Part shown: positions 34,026-45,322 of the stretch, piece after piece
Layout: every line of letters starts with the position of its first letter
Numbering within the stretch: position 1 is the first letter of the stretch
NCBI GenBank assembly: GCA_023052935.1
Contig: CM041298.1
Span: forward strand, 53,203,813 to 53,267,812
Reading direction: 5' to 3'
DNA: 64,000 bases
Source of the DNA: Piezodorus guildinii
Taxonomy: Eukaryota > Arthropoda > Insecta > Hemiptera > Pentatomidae
Position numbers and translations under genes: made by a program
Notes under the pieces: model-generated
What the model was told of the DNA's origin: nothing
The model's input: only the letters and a program-made list of their open reading frames with translations
Databases searched by the model: none

Positions 34026-34548
34026 TTCTTAAGATACATATACTATTTAGATTTAGTTGAAATAAAAACTACAGTTTTTGTTAAATTTAATTGTATTAAA
34101 GTCGTTATTTTCACCAATTACTGAACTACGAAGCTGTCTCTAGTTTAATGCAGAGTAAGAATGGTTCTTATATGAGTAGTAAGGCACATCAAATAGCTTG
34201 AGTTTGAACAGTGATAGTCAATAAGGTAAAGTGTTTGTCACAACGTCCTTGGATTCTAGCCTTAAAGCTTTGTCTGGAAAACCGGAACCTTTTGTAGAGC
34301 TTTAACCGGAGTCGGAAAGCTATAGATTGGAGCAGTTGTAAAAGGCACTAAAACAATATTTGTTTACCAGGTCCCTTTAAGAGAAAGGGTCATTTTACAA
34401 AAAATCAAGGATGGATTTGATTATTAACAAAATTTTCGTAAAAATAATTTTAAGTTTTTAAACTGAACCCCTTAAAGTGTAATATACAAGCTATATTAAT
34501 ATTTAGGTATAGTATAGTATATATTCGCAGTTCTCCAATACAGTACTG

Positions 34549-34550
<2 letters not shown>

Positions 34551-34603
<53 letters not shown>

Positions 34604-34610
34604 ATATATT
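34551..34610. repeat. (TA)n microsatellite
   Basis: Interrupted TA array. Confidence 0.9.
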
Positions 34611-34784
34611 TTATATTATGCGTCAAAATGTTAGATACACGGCAAATATTGTTATCCCTACCCTCCCATCTTTTCAAATCATCCGTAAAACAGTATTAAA
34701 GTAATCCAAGACTCACCTGAAGTTGATCAGCAGCCTGCTTGTTCACATAAATATATACAAAAAATGTATAATTTTAGTTAAGGC

Positions 34785-35470
34785 CCGTCAAAATGTTAGA
34801 CACACTCCCTGGTTTTATTTTTTTACTGTTGTTTTTTACTTGTTTAAATAATCTTTGACCTCACACTGCTCCGCGGTAAAGAGGATTTGATTAAGTAAGT
34901 TTCTTATTTTACAGTTTTCTTATTTTTTTATTACAATCATTATTACGGTATGGTAAGTTGACTATACCATAATAAGAATCAATAAGTATTTTTTTGACTA
35001 TTTGAATTTCATAAGAAAAATATTTTGAGAATAAATGAAGGAAGGCAGCGGAAGCACCTCATATATCAGAAGAATTAAGAAATTCTTGTGTCACCGACTC
35101 TGTTTCAGAAGCCGCCGGCGATGAAACCGCGCCTTTATTTTGCGAAATCCAATCAATGCATAATTTTCCCTTTAGGTGTCGCTTTTTGCTTTGTCTTCTT
35201 CTTCTTTCCTTGAGCCAATCAAAACCAGCGAGTAGCTTGGAAGGGAGAACTATATAAAATGGCAATAGAAGAAGTTCTCGAACTTGTTTTATCTTTAAAT
35301 AGATTATTTGGTAGACATTTGTAAAGTTTCCATTTTATAGTTTAGCGAAATTCATCAAACTCAATAAAATTTTGTATAATAAATGTTGGATTTTTCGTTT
35401 TAATTGATATTAAAAAACTTATAGGATTATATTTTTGTTACAATCCCTCGCCTGCTACAGTTAAATATCA
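34785..35470 (+). promoter_or_regulatory. Promoter-like or solo-LTR-like block
   Basis: A CCAAT box in 'gagccaatcaaaa' (about 35212-35222) and a TATA box in 'aactatataaaat' (about 35249-35259) are spaced as in a polymerase II promoter. AATAAA follows about 110 bp later ('caataaaattttgt', about 35362). TATA plus a close poly(A) signal is the order found in LTRs. I could not find convincing TG..CA ends or a target duplication, and there is no recognisable coding exon behind it. It may be a decayed solo LTR or a host promoter. Confidence 0.3.
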
Positions 35471-36175
35471 ATGATTTTTGATAACTCTCCACTTCAGGGA
35501 ACATACTTATGGACAAGACGGACTAATTTGTTGTTACTAATTATGAGGCAGGCGTTAAGGATGTAGCAATATATATATACATATTATATTTATAAATGAA
35601 TCTTATTTTATTTTGGTGATTGCATCACGCATGAACGGCTTGACCGATTTCGCTGTCATAGTTAAGGTAGGGCATCGTCTGTCCGGTCAGCTAGTCTTCT
35701 ATATTATCATTTAAGGCGATCAATTAGTTTTATCTGTACCAGTAACATCTTGGGGGTATGTAGTTTCAGTTATGTAGTATAGTTCCGTTCAGTTATGGTA
35801 TGAGATTGACCCATCAGTATATTATAGTAATTGTTAATAATTAATATTAACAATTCCTCTATTATTAAGGTTGCTGCTCCCTTCAATAGTCTTAAGGGAC
35901 TTTAGCCTGAGACACCATGCCAGTTATATGAACCCATACTTCAAACATCTTACCTACAGGAATTTCTTGGACATTATGGATACTAAGTGTCTCTCAATAC
36001 CTTCTTTTTGATATCTGCAATATATTCTTTTGATCTCTGCCGCCTTTTTTCCATCCCCTCGTATAAGTTCCCCCTCCCCTCTCCCCCAAAATTCCAGAAC
36101 CTGGGCATGTCGGTCAAAGATGACATGATGAAGTCAGAATATATTATATCATTGTAGTAAGAAATTTATGCTTTT
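35471..36175. other. No recognised feature
   Basis: The stretch near 35625-35660 ('gcatcacgcatgaacggctt', then 'gaccgatttcgctg') reads like a dispersed repeat remnant, but I cannot assign it. Confidence 0.4.
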
Positions 36176-36179
36176 ATTT

Positions 36180-36410
36180 TCATTATGAATGATGTTACAA
36201 CAGTTTATATAAATGTGTTCATTAACTGTACGACTTTAGGTTTTCGTGATAGACTTGCCACACACTCAGGAGTGCATACAGGCATTTTCGCGCGATTTGG
36301 TTATTTAGTCTCAGGTGACTACAACGTGTATTTCCGTAGAAAACTGAATTAAATGTTTACGATTACAATACTTAATCTTAATATATATTTCATATAAAAG
36401 TAAGTGAAAG
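36180..36410 (-). repeat. Repeat family G, hairpin-end fragment
   Basis: 'cgtgatagacttgccacaca', 'cgcgatttggttatttagtc', 'acgattacaatacttaatct' and 'tatatatttcatataaaagt' with 'aagtgaaag' match the hairpin end. Confidence 0.65.
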
Positions 36411-37259
36411 AAAAAAGGGACCGAGAAAAAATACATAAAACTATGTGTCAACAAAATTAGCTTATTGTTATCGGTTTCATATTTCTGAACTTTGTTTCAG
36501 TTTAAATTTCTTTCATTTTTTTTTCTTTGTCTGCTCAATATTAATTGGTGAGTCAATAATATCATTAAATGCGCTTTTACAAATTAAAATAGATTAACAA
36601 TATTAAAATAGACAAAACTTTGAAAAAATAATTTTTAATAAACGCGATTTTCTTCTAAGATCTTGCACAATTTCATACACTATAACTTCTTGTAATTTAT
36701 TTGTTTCCATTTCCTTTCCTACTCTTGCCCAATGAATTGTCCGATCAGCTTTATGTCTAGTTTAAAATAACTTTAAAAATAATAAAAAGTATGTTAGTTA
36801 TAGGGTACATATTTAAACGTTAGTCAACTCATTTCGAAAGGGAATGAAAAATTATAAATAGGTACCATAATGGTTTTTGGACAAATTGAACGATCCATAA
36901 GAAGAAAAAAAAATGGAATAGGTATTTTTAAGTCAATTAATTTGGAATACGCTCTAAAAAATTTTGGTAGTCGTCGGTAGGTATTTACGAAGGCTTTGTT
37001 AAACAATCACAAAAGAATTTTAGCTGGTGGATTCTAAGTGGATTGACTTTAATATACCGCTTCTATTTCTTTCTTTTTTTTCTGAATGACAAATATTAAC
37101 TTTTTACATGATTTTAGAATTCCTAATTAATCAGACCTATAAAACTAGGTCATAGCGATGTTCCGTATATATATTTTACAATTTTAACTAAAAAAATTTC
37201 ATATTGATTTGTTTTGTTTTTTCCTATGTCTCATTATATTTTTAATACTACATATACGA
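36411..37259. other. No recognised feature
   Basis: No gene or repeat family recognised. Confidence 0.45.
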
Positions 37260-37270
37260 AAAATACGTAA

Positions 37271-38564
37271 ATTTTTTTTTTTTTTTTTCGAGGCGACAAC
37301 CACCAGGGTCATGTTCGCCTTTACACCGTTAGACACAGGTTACATGATTATAGGAGTAGAGTGAGAGTATAGTTTAGATCTGAGAGTAAAGATGGTGTGA
37401 CTTTAGGAAGCGAATGATGTTAGTTATATGAGGAGAGGAATCAGAGAGAAGAAGCGACAGATCGGTGGGGAGGTTGAAAAGAATACGTGAAGCGGTATAT
37501 TGTCGGCATTCTATGAGGATGGGAGTATTGAGAGAGGAACCTGACATGATCGACAGAGAGGCGGATGTCCACGGGCCATGAGATAACCGTGGGTCAACCG
37601 AGAGTGTCCTATACGAAAGTCGCGCGAGCACAACCTCTTCGCGTCGAGACGGCCGGCAGGAGGACCCCCAAGGGCCAACACGGGGCCGAATAAGGCGAAG
37701 CTTGTTGTTCCCGAGGGCCGCCCACTCCCGCTGCCAGCAACCCAATATGCTCGATCGAATTGAAGTGACAAGGTCAGGCAAGCTCACACCTTGAAGTTCA
37801 AGACCCTCGGTAACCGCATGACGTGCCGCTAAATCAGCCCGATCGTTCCCCAAGATCCCACAATGTCCTGGAAACCAGAAGAAAACAATGTTGACCTGGG
37901 AGGAAAAGGATGCAAGTGTGGTATGAATTCTTTGGATGAGTTAGTCAGAGGAATATATGTAACGGATAGAGGAGAGAGTGGAGAGGGAATCAGTGCATAT
38001 GATTACTTGAGAGGAAGATTGCTGGCGAAGAAGGAGGAACTGGAGGATGGCAGTTACTTCGGCGGTATAGCTACTCGATATTGAAGGGAGGGCAAACATG
38101 TTAACTTGGGCCTCACTCACAACTGCAGCTCCAGCGCCTAGTTCTCCCCGAGAGCCGTCTGTGTAATAAACATTAGCATTATGGTACCTTTGTATAAGCT
38201 CTAAAAATTCTTGCTGGTATACTTTTGGTGGAGTCATGAGTTTTGGAAGTCGTGTGAGAGACAGTTGACAATGGATAGAAGGGACGGACCAGGGAGGTAT
38301 AGGAAACGGCCCGATGGGGTATAGCTGCTCCAAACTCTGGCGGAAAGGCAGAATCGCGTGGTGGACCCGAGAGGGAAGAGTGGGCATCAGCGGCCGTTCC
38401 CGCAAAGAAAGAAGAAATTGAGGTTTTAGTGGGTGATGAGGGTTGGCGAGAACTTTAAGGAAGTATTTAACCTCCATTTGTTGTCGGCGATAATGGGATG
38501 GCAACTCCCCGGCTTCGCCGAAGAGACTGATAATGGGGCTAGAACGAAACGCAACGCAACGCGT
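37271..38564 (-). mobile_element. LINE with RNase H domain, 5'-truncated, with target duplication
   Basis: Perfect 11-bp direct repeats AAAATACGTAA lie at 37260-37270 and 38565-38575. A T-run at 37272-37288 is the poly(A) tail of the minus-strand element. The retained part starts behind the RT and contains an RNase H domain plus the C-terminal region. This arrangement is known from the I, R1 and related LINE groups. The clean target duplication marks it as a comparatively young insertion. It lies inside or next to repeat family G sequence, which resumes at 38585. Confidence 0.85.
37374..38555 (-). pseudogene. LINE ORF2 C-terminal part with RNase H, one premature stop
   Basis: One frame runs through the whole segment, with a single in-frame TAA at 37941-37943. 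Upstream of it are LFGEAGELPSHYRRQQMEVK and the RNase H blocks VYYTDGSRGELGAGAAVV, SSSYTAEVTAIL and ICTDSLSTLSSI. Downstream of the stop come FFWFPGHCGILGNDRADLAA, the RNase H C-terminal His/Asp block, then RREEVVLARLSYRTL and a C-terminal region. The RNase H would remove the RNA strand after first-strand synthesis. The Asp, Glu and Asp of the active site appear present in DGS, AE and TDS. It is dead for lack of an RT and because of the stop. Confidence 0.85.
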
Positions 38565-38584
38565 AAAATACGTAATTAATGAAG

Positions 38585-38995
38585 ACATGCAATTTTTCAA
38601 CATGAAAACAGCAATATAGATATATAATATACCGTTGGAAAGCTAAATATTTTAGAAAAAATATTATCTTATACACAAAATTGTAAATGTTAACGGAGAG
38701 AGATGAAAAACTGATAGAAAATAGTAAAATGAGTAAAACGCATGGTATGAAGTAGCACTTCCGGTAAGCCAATTTAGGTGAAAAAATTAATATCTCGGAC
38801 ATATAGTTAACTTGAATATAAAATTTGATTTTCGTACGACTTATCGTTTTCGTGTTTACCATACACATAGACCTTTTTAGATCTTGGTTATTTCAGGGGA
38901 CTTTAAAACAAGTATTTTCGTTGAAAATTATAATTCAAAAATTTGCACGATCCTATTACTTTGCCTTACTATAAATTTTATAAATAGGTAAAGAT
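38585..38995. repeat. Repeat family G, two pieces facing each other
   Basis: 38585-38735 is in + orientation ('ataccgttggaaagctaaat'). 38736-38995 is in - orientation ('cttatcgttttcgtgtttac', then 'cgatcctattactttgcct'). It is a rearranged copy or two overlapping insertions. Confidence 0.6.
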
Positions 38996-40005
38996 AAAAA
39001 AAAATTGTTAAAATCATTAACAAATCCTTTATTCAATACAACTACACCAGCTCCAGTACGAAGGCAAAACTCTGCATAAATGTTAGTTTTTTATTAGTTC
39101 ATAAGTTAGAAATAATTAAACATTAAGTTAGTTCGTCAAAAGCCTTTCTTTAACACAAAAAAAATAAGTGAGCCCCATCAGCTCGATTGTTAAACTTAAT
39201 GTATTACTATTTTGTAAACAACCCACTGATATAATATGTTTACTCAATCTTAAAATATAACACAGTTACAGAACAAGATATTTAATTATCTACATAAATT
39301 ACATGTTTTGAATTGGGGTAAGAAAAAAAAATCCCGAAACATTGAAGTGTAGCGTAATCAATTTTAGAACACGTATATATATTTTTTTTTTTTTTTTTAG
39401 GACTTTAGGCAATTCAATTTAAACTATAAAACGAACAAATGAAATTATTTTATGAAATAATTCAATAAATACTTCAAATATTAGGCAGTTTTGAAATCCG
39501 GCATTCTGAAATTCCGGCGTTATTCAAATATTCCTAATGCTAACAGCTTTAATTAGGGACTTTTCCCTATTGTCAGTATTTGAAAGGTTTTAACTTCGTT
39601 AACACCCACTTGTCCCAATATGCTAAATTAAAACATAGCTCTTGCGTATTTAATCAAATAATACAAAAATAATCTAAAAATTACAAACTTTATTTCTTGA
39701 TATATTGTGTTCGTTTATATTATTGCTCGTGATAAGGTTTTAGGTATTTTCATAAAACATTTTATTTTATTAAAATTATAAAAATATTTAAAAAACTGTT
39801 TATTTCTTACACGAGAGTGCTGCCAATGGGCAGTTTCTCTTCATGTTTTTTTTTTTTTTTTCATGTATTTTATCATTAAGTAGCATATTTACTTGTTGTT
39901 TGAAAATATACTATTGTAAATTTCAATAAAATAAATTAAAAAAATTTAAAAAAATCTTACTAATTTAAACAGTTCTTATGAATACGAAAACAAACTACAG
40001 GAAGT
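38996..40005. other. No recognised feature
   Basis: AT-rich, with T-runs near 39381-39398 and 39846-39862. No family recognised. Confidence 0.45.
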
Positions 40006-40009
40006 AAAT

Positions 40010-40540
40010 TGAACACGTATCGATAGATGATCAGAAAAAACTCTGCTAATTATCACAATGGTTTACTATTTCCAAACAACTATATTAGGGTAACTGTTTA
40101 TACAGCTTTTTATTCCTAATTATCTTTTCGATGTTTTTCTATCTTCAATTACAACCGACTTTTGGTGAAATCACATCTGTTATAATTTGTGACTTGAACA
40201 TTTTTTTTTCCCTGTCTATCGCGCTTTACGAAATCTAAAACTCTATACATATTTTTCTCTATCTTCAAAAATAACTGAGTTATAAACATAACTATGGGTA
40301 AAATTTAAATTTTTTAATTTTCTTTTTTATTTGGTTAAAAAACAAAATTAAAATATCTTCAAAAATAACTGAGTTATTGAACTAAGTTACTTTCAATCGG
40401 ACGCCATTTTAAAAATAACCAGCCGATATCAACGTCTAGGTGTTATGATTATCTTTACATGCCCTTGTATTTTTGTGGCGATTTTTTAAAAAAATAAGTC
40501 CAGTAGTTTCGGGAAATATGAAATAATATAATAAGTCTGG
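40010..40540 (+). repeat. Repeat family L
   Basis: 'cacaatggtttactatttcc', 'aaaactctatacatattttt', 'aataactgagttataaacat' and 'gatatcaacgtctaggtgtt' are shared with 43690-44560 and, inverted, with 11040-11360. No open frame. Confidence 0.55.
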
Positions 40541-40669
40541 TCAACAGACAAAATTAACACAGTTATTATTTAAAATGAGAAATATGCAACAAAAATAAAT
40601 AAAAAATGAAATCTTCTGAAAACGACGGTGCTGAACAAAATGAAAAATAAATGAATTGACAAACAATAT

Positions 40670-41000
40670 ATACATTCAAACAGTAGGCTTTTTACTTATT
40701 TTCTTCATTAAAAATTCAAAACTTGGAATTGCAATATCATAATTATTAAGCGTCTGTTTGGGATGATATGAGGTACAGCAAAAGTTGGAATTTGAATGAT
40801 GATAGAGAAGGAGCATGGCGGATATCGGTAGGTAGAGAATTCCAGAGGGTAGTAGAGCGGATAGTAAAGGAACGGTCAAAAGTTTTAGTTTTGTGGGTAA
40901 GAACGTAAAAGTCAGAATGGCGTGGTCTTGTTTCAAGAGAGTGGACTGAGGATTTAAATTGAAGGAGGCTATGGATATAGAGTGGATGTGGGAGTTATAG
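40670..41000 (-). pseudogene. LINE family D, 3' end
   Basis: In one minus-strand frame the segment reads SFTIRSTTLWNSLPTDIRHA followed by PSLSSFKFQLLLYL, the same C-terminal block as in the plus-strand LINE D near 7480-7600. It is truncated at 41000, where the 21-bp minisatellite begins. Confidence 0.65.
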
Positions 41001-41212
41001 CTTTTTTCAGTCAAATTCATAATTTTTTCAGTCAAATTCATAATTTTTTCAATCGAATTCATAATTTTTTCAGTCGAATTCATAACTTTTTCAGTCAAAT
41101 TCATAATTTTTTCAGTCAAATTCATAATTTTTTTCAGTCAAATTCATAATTTTTTCAGTCACATTCATAATTTTTTCAATCAAATTCATAATTTTTTCAG
41201 TCAATTTCATAA
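41001..41212 (+). repeat. 21-bp minisatellite, ten copies
   Basis: Unit TTTTTTCAGTCAAATTCATAA, here given as TTTTTTCAGTC plus AAATTCATAA, repeats ten times with few substitutions (for example AATCG for AGTCA in unit 3, CACATT in unit 8). As the period is 21, the array stays open on the minus strand as a 7-residue repeat. One unit has an extra T. It lies exactly at the broken end of a LINE D fragment. Confidence 0.92.
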
Positions 41213-41805
41213 TTTCTTGTACTCATTTTATACAGTCAATTTCCAAGAACATAACATTTTTATTAAATCTTGTTGTTGTTTATCCATTTAATGTCACTTT
41301 ATGTTACTGTGCTTAATCCTTTTGTTATTGTCCAAGAATTTTAAACAATAACCCCACTCCCATCAAATTTGAAGTCTTGAGTCTCAATATACACAGAACC
41401 CAAATTACGAATAAATAAAAATTCGTCTGTACACCGTACAAATTTAGGTGTACTAAATGTTATATATACATATAAGTGTAAATTCTAATATCTGTGGCGG
41501 TCATAAAAAACTAGATAACTTGATTTATATCCAAAATATAACGTATCGCTCCCTCAGACCTTCTCCTACGTCGTGTTAAACTGGTTAAAGAAATTTGTTG
41601 GTGAAAGAAATTTTAGGGGTGAGCCAATGATGTTTCGGACATTTATTCAAAATTTTCATACAGGAATAATTCTTCTAATAATGTGCACCAAGAGCAGAAA
41701 AATATCTATTAGAAAAAAAAAAGTTGGAAAATAACCAGTTTTAGTACGAGGGAAATCATTTGGATAGCGTTTGTACGTTTCGCTGAGAATGGCCCATATA
41801 TAATA
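41213..41805. other. No recognised feature
   Basis: No gene recognised. About 41275-41310 ('tttatccatttaatgtcact', 'ttatgttactgtgcttaatc') is a short piece of SINE B. Confidence 0.45.
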
Positions 41806-41809
41806 TACA

Positions 41810-43075
41810 ATTAGATATTGCTGTATTTCCTCTGCCCTTGAGAACAAGGAGTACTGCTCGGGTGCATTTCTGGACATAACGCAAGCATTTGACCGGGTGT
41901 GGCACCCGGGATTACTCTTTAAGCTCAAAAACCATTTACCTCAATCCTTATACCTAGTCCTCCGATCCTATCTATCAAACCGCTCCTTCCGAGTTCGTTG
42001 TGGTGCAGAATATTCCAATTTTTATCCAGTCGAATCCGGTGTTCCTCAGGGCAGTGTCCTTGGTCCTATCCTCTACAATATATACACGGCTGATATTCCT
42101 CTTTGCCCTAATACCTTCCTAGCAACGTACGCTGATGACACAGCTATCCTATCCTCTCACTTAGATCCCGAAATTGCATCTAAAGGCCTCCAAACGCACC
42201 TTTCTCAAATTGAAGACTGGTGTAACAACTGGAGAATCAAAGTCAATGAATCCAAATCCAGACATGTCACCTTTACCCTTCGAAGACAATCCTGCCCTCC
42301 AGTTCTCTTTAACTCCGCTCCGCTTCCTTTCTCCGACACAGTCCGGTATCTTGGCTTCCTTCTAGACAAAAGACTAACTTGGAACCCGCATACTAGACTT
42401 AAACGACAAGAACTTAATCGACGATTCGGACAATTATACAGACTACTGAACAGAAATTCTAAACTATCTATCGAGAACAAACTGTTAATATACAAGGCAG
42501 TACTGAAACCTATCTGGACCTACGGACTTGAACTGTGGGGGACAGCCAAATTTTCTAACATCTACCGCATTCAATCCTTCCAATCCAAAGTCCTCCGAAC
42601 AATAGTTAATGCTCCTTATTATGTATCCAACCATACCTTACACCGCGACCTAAATATTCCATTTATTTTAGACCTTATACCAATAAAATTCTCTAAATTC
42701 CATCAGAACCTTATCCATCACCCTAATCCCCTAGCTCAATCCTTATCCAGCTCCTCACATCCTTACCATCCTCCTAGAAGGTTGAAACGGCAGTGGCCTC
42801 GAGACCTCTTATAAAATGTATATTGGAGTTCTAGCATTGGCTAGATTCTCCACTCACGTGCTGTATGCTTGTGAATTGTATATAGGTATGAGTGACTTTT
42901 GTATATATTTTTATTGATTTTGTTTTGTATATATTTATATTGTATTATTATTATATAAATTTATTGTTTTGTATATATCGTGTGAATGCAGTATGAATGT
43001 TGTACTTTATCCCTATTAAAAATGTCCTAAATTGGACAGATTGTAATATTGTTCAATAAAGAATTGTTTCTAAAA
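41810..43075 (+). mobile_element. Jockey-type LINE family C, 5'-truncated, intact 3' end
   Basis: It begins inside the RT domain and runs through an open C-terminal part to a stop at 42814. A 3' untranslated region of about 260 bp then ends in 'caataaagaattgtttctaa'. The same 3' region appears inverted at 26510-27245 and about 61900-62470. The reading frame has no lesion, so the copy is comparatively young. Confidence 0.9.
41819..42814 (+). CDS. Jockey-type reverse transcriptase, C-terminal part, open
   Basis: The frame is open from 41819 (no upstream start survives; the first ATG is at 41897). It carries ALENKEYCSGAFLDITQAFD with the first catalytic Asp, GVPQGSVLGPILYNIYTADI, TYADDTAILSS with YADD at 42128-42139, WRIKVNESKS, VRYLGFLLDKRLTW and YKAVLKPIWTYGLELWGTA. 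It ends in the usual Jockey C-terminus. The family's ORF2 has about 900 residues with an N-terminal endonuclease; only the last third is here. All three RT Asp residues are present, but without the endonuclease and the N-terminal RT part it cannot work. Confidence 0.9.
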   Translation, partial: CCISSALENKEYCSGAFLDITQAFDRVWHPGLLFKLKNHLPQSLYLVLRSYLSNRSFRVRCGAEYSNFYPVESGVPQGSVLGPILYNIYTADIPLCPNTFLATYADDTAILSSHLDPEIASKGLQTHLSQIEDWCNNWRIKVNESKSRHVTFTLRRQSCPPVLFNSAPLPFSDTVRYLGFLLDKRLTWNPHTRLKRQELNRRFGQLYRLLNRNSKLSIENKLLIYKAVLKPIWTYGLELWGTAKFSNIYRIQSFQSKVLRTIVNAPYYVSNHTLHRDLNIPFILDLIPIKFSKFHQNLIHHPNPLAQSLSSSSHPYHPPRRLKRQWPRDLL

Positions 43076-43685
43076 GAAAGATATTGCTTACTTCTATATC
43101 TCTTTAATTTGTGACGATAATATTATTCCGTTTCTTACCTTTAATAATAATTATTATTCATATGTAAATTAACCGTTTTGAATTAATGAAATTCTCAAAA
43201 TACACCAGAAGCACCAGGAATTATGCATTTATAATTTAATGTATTTAGAGACAATCACTGTATGAGACAGGTTCTGATATCCGATAGCAATGGTAACATT
43301 GCGTTTTCCTATTGACCAATCCGCCCACAACACCATTTCTGCATTACACCTGATGTTAACTGGCTCAGTGCCGATATGCTTCGACAAAAATGTTCGTTAA
43401 CATGTAAATATCAACATATATTACATTCGTATGTATCATAGTTCTAAATAAATCCATTGGATATATTCATTTATTTGTGCATTATTTAATGATATAGTTT
43501 AATGTACAAAATAAAAGAGTTATGCAAACAAATGATATCAATTAGATTAAAAGTTGTAGATAGTTAAAGCAACAGAAAAGAACAAACAATAAAATTAAAA
43601 ATTGCTGCAGATACATAATTTTACAATAGCTAACTGTTTTCGGATAGTTATAAATAGAAAATAATATCAGTAATTTAAAAAAAAT
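43076..43685. other. No recognised feature
   Basis: No gene or family recognised. Confidence 0.45.
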
Positions 43686-43689
43686 AAAA

Positions 43690-44625
43690 AGGATAAACGT
43701 TTCCATTTAAGTATAGTCAACGTTCCATCCTAGTATGTAGGTAATTAAAATCGATAAATCCACAATCAGAAAGTACTTCAAAATTAATAACAATAATCCG
43801 GAAAAAAAAACGCTGTAAATTATTACAAAATGGTTTATTATTACCAAAAAACAATATTGGGGTATAAATGTTTATAAGGTTGTTGATAGGCAATTAAGTA
43901 ATATGAAAAGCACTAATTCAAAGCATCATATAATAACACTACCACTAATATCAAAACGCAATATCTTAGCTAGTTGTAAACCTAATTCAATGATTCTTTT
44001 TTCATTTGGTCCAAATTTTTTTTGGAGAATAGCACTGGGATCTCCTGAAACCCTGATTTGCTATCTACTTGTGAATGGTAAAGTTTAGTTTGTCGTTACC
44101 GTTACGTGTATAACGTAAATCATTAGTTCAAGATAATTGTTTTGATGCTAATATAGTTTCTTTTCATTTTTATTGTATTATTGACATAATATTTATTTAT
44201 ATATATTTTTTGTTTAATGCGCTTTACTGATTCTAAAACTCTATACGCACTTTTCTCTATCTTCGAAAATAACGTAGCTACAAGCGTATATATAAGCGAG
44301 AGTTTAATTTTCCAATTCTTTTCTTTTCTTTTTTCTCTTTTATATAATTATTCGCGTTTTTAGATTAAAATACGATAGTGAATTTTTTTTTATCTTTGAA
44401 AATAACGTAGTTACAAGCGTACATATAAGCGAGATTTCAATGTTTTTTTTTTTTGTTTTTTTGTTGTTTATCGCGCTTCTGATTCTAAAAATCTATACAT
44501 ATCATCAAAAATAACTGAGTTATGAGCGTATTTATGTGAAAAATATCAATTTTTTTTCTTTTCTTTTTTCTCATTTAAATAATGGAGGTAGGTAAAAGTC
44601 GTGTGTTGCGGGCACCAGATATTTT
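43690..44625 (+). repeat. Repeat family L, long copy, with a family G end
   Basis: It matches 40010-40540 over much of its length; the block 'aaataacgtagctacaagcg' with 'tatataagcgag' is repeated twice. At 44585-44625 the sequence changes to 'ggtaaaagtcgtgtgttgcg' and 'ggcaccagat', the TGGTGC end of family G. So either L and G share an end, or a G copy inserted and was deleted. Confidence 0.5.
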
Positions 44626-45322
44626 TCTTTGTGCCAATGACAAGACTTGTACACTTCTGTTATTAATAGGGGAATGTAAGTCTTGCAATGAAATTAGCTT
44701 TTCTTTCATAAATATTATTTAAATGAAATTATCGTACTTCGTATTTCACAAATATTTATAAAATGAATAGAAATTCAAAAAAGTCATAAGAAATATAGAG
44801 AAGATATATTTCGCAGTAAGACAGAACTTGATAAAGGCACCGCTTTGAAGAGAATGTTGATGGCTCTATCTAGATTTTTCTGCCTTTTCACGATTGCCAG
44901 AGGCTATGCAAGCTATCAAGCTATTTTTGAATTCTGTTTACTTCATTTATTTTTCTTATATTTGAGATGTGTTATTTTATTACCCTTTTTATTGAAGGCG
45001 TGAATAATAGTTATTCTTGTACAGAAATACTTATCTCTGCAAATACACTACAAAATTATATTAGAATAAGAAATAGCAAATGTTAAAACTCAAAGGAGTT
45101 TTTTTGATGATTTATTCGGGATTTACGTCGATTTTTAAAGGCCTCGTATTTATATAAATGTTTCAGGAAAAAATACGTTTCAAACTATATTTATATAAAA
45201 ACCTGAAAAATGTTTAAAGTTATGTTAACATGTTAATTATAATAAGGCAAATAAACAAAATAATTTTATTAAACGTAATTAAAAAATATAATTACTTAAA
45301 TATCATATATATATATATATAT
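44626..45322. other. No recognised feature
   Basis: AT-rich; ends in a short (TA)n at 45305-45322 that leads into the palindrome. Confidence 0.45.

Noticed and set aside
34794..35460. Intact solo LTR
   Set aside because: TG and CA could be chosen as ends, but no direct repeat flanks them, so the call was kept at promoter-like only.
41001..41212. CRISPR array
   Set aside because: Units are contiguous with no unique spacers; it is a plain minisatellite in a eukaryotic genome.
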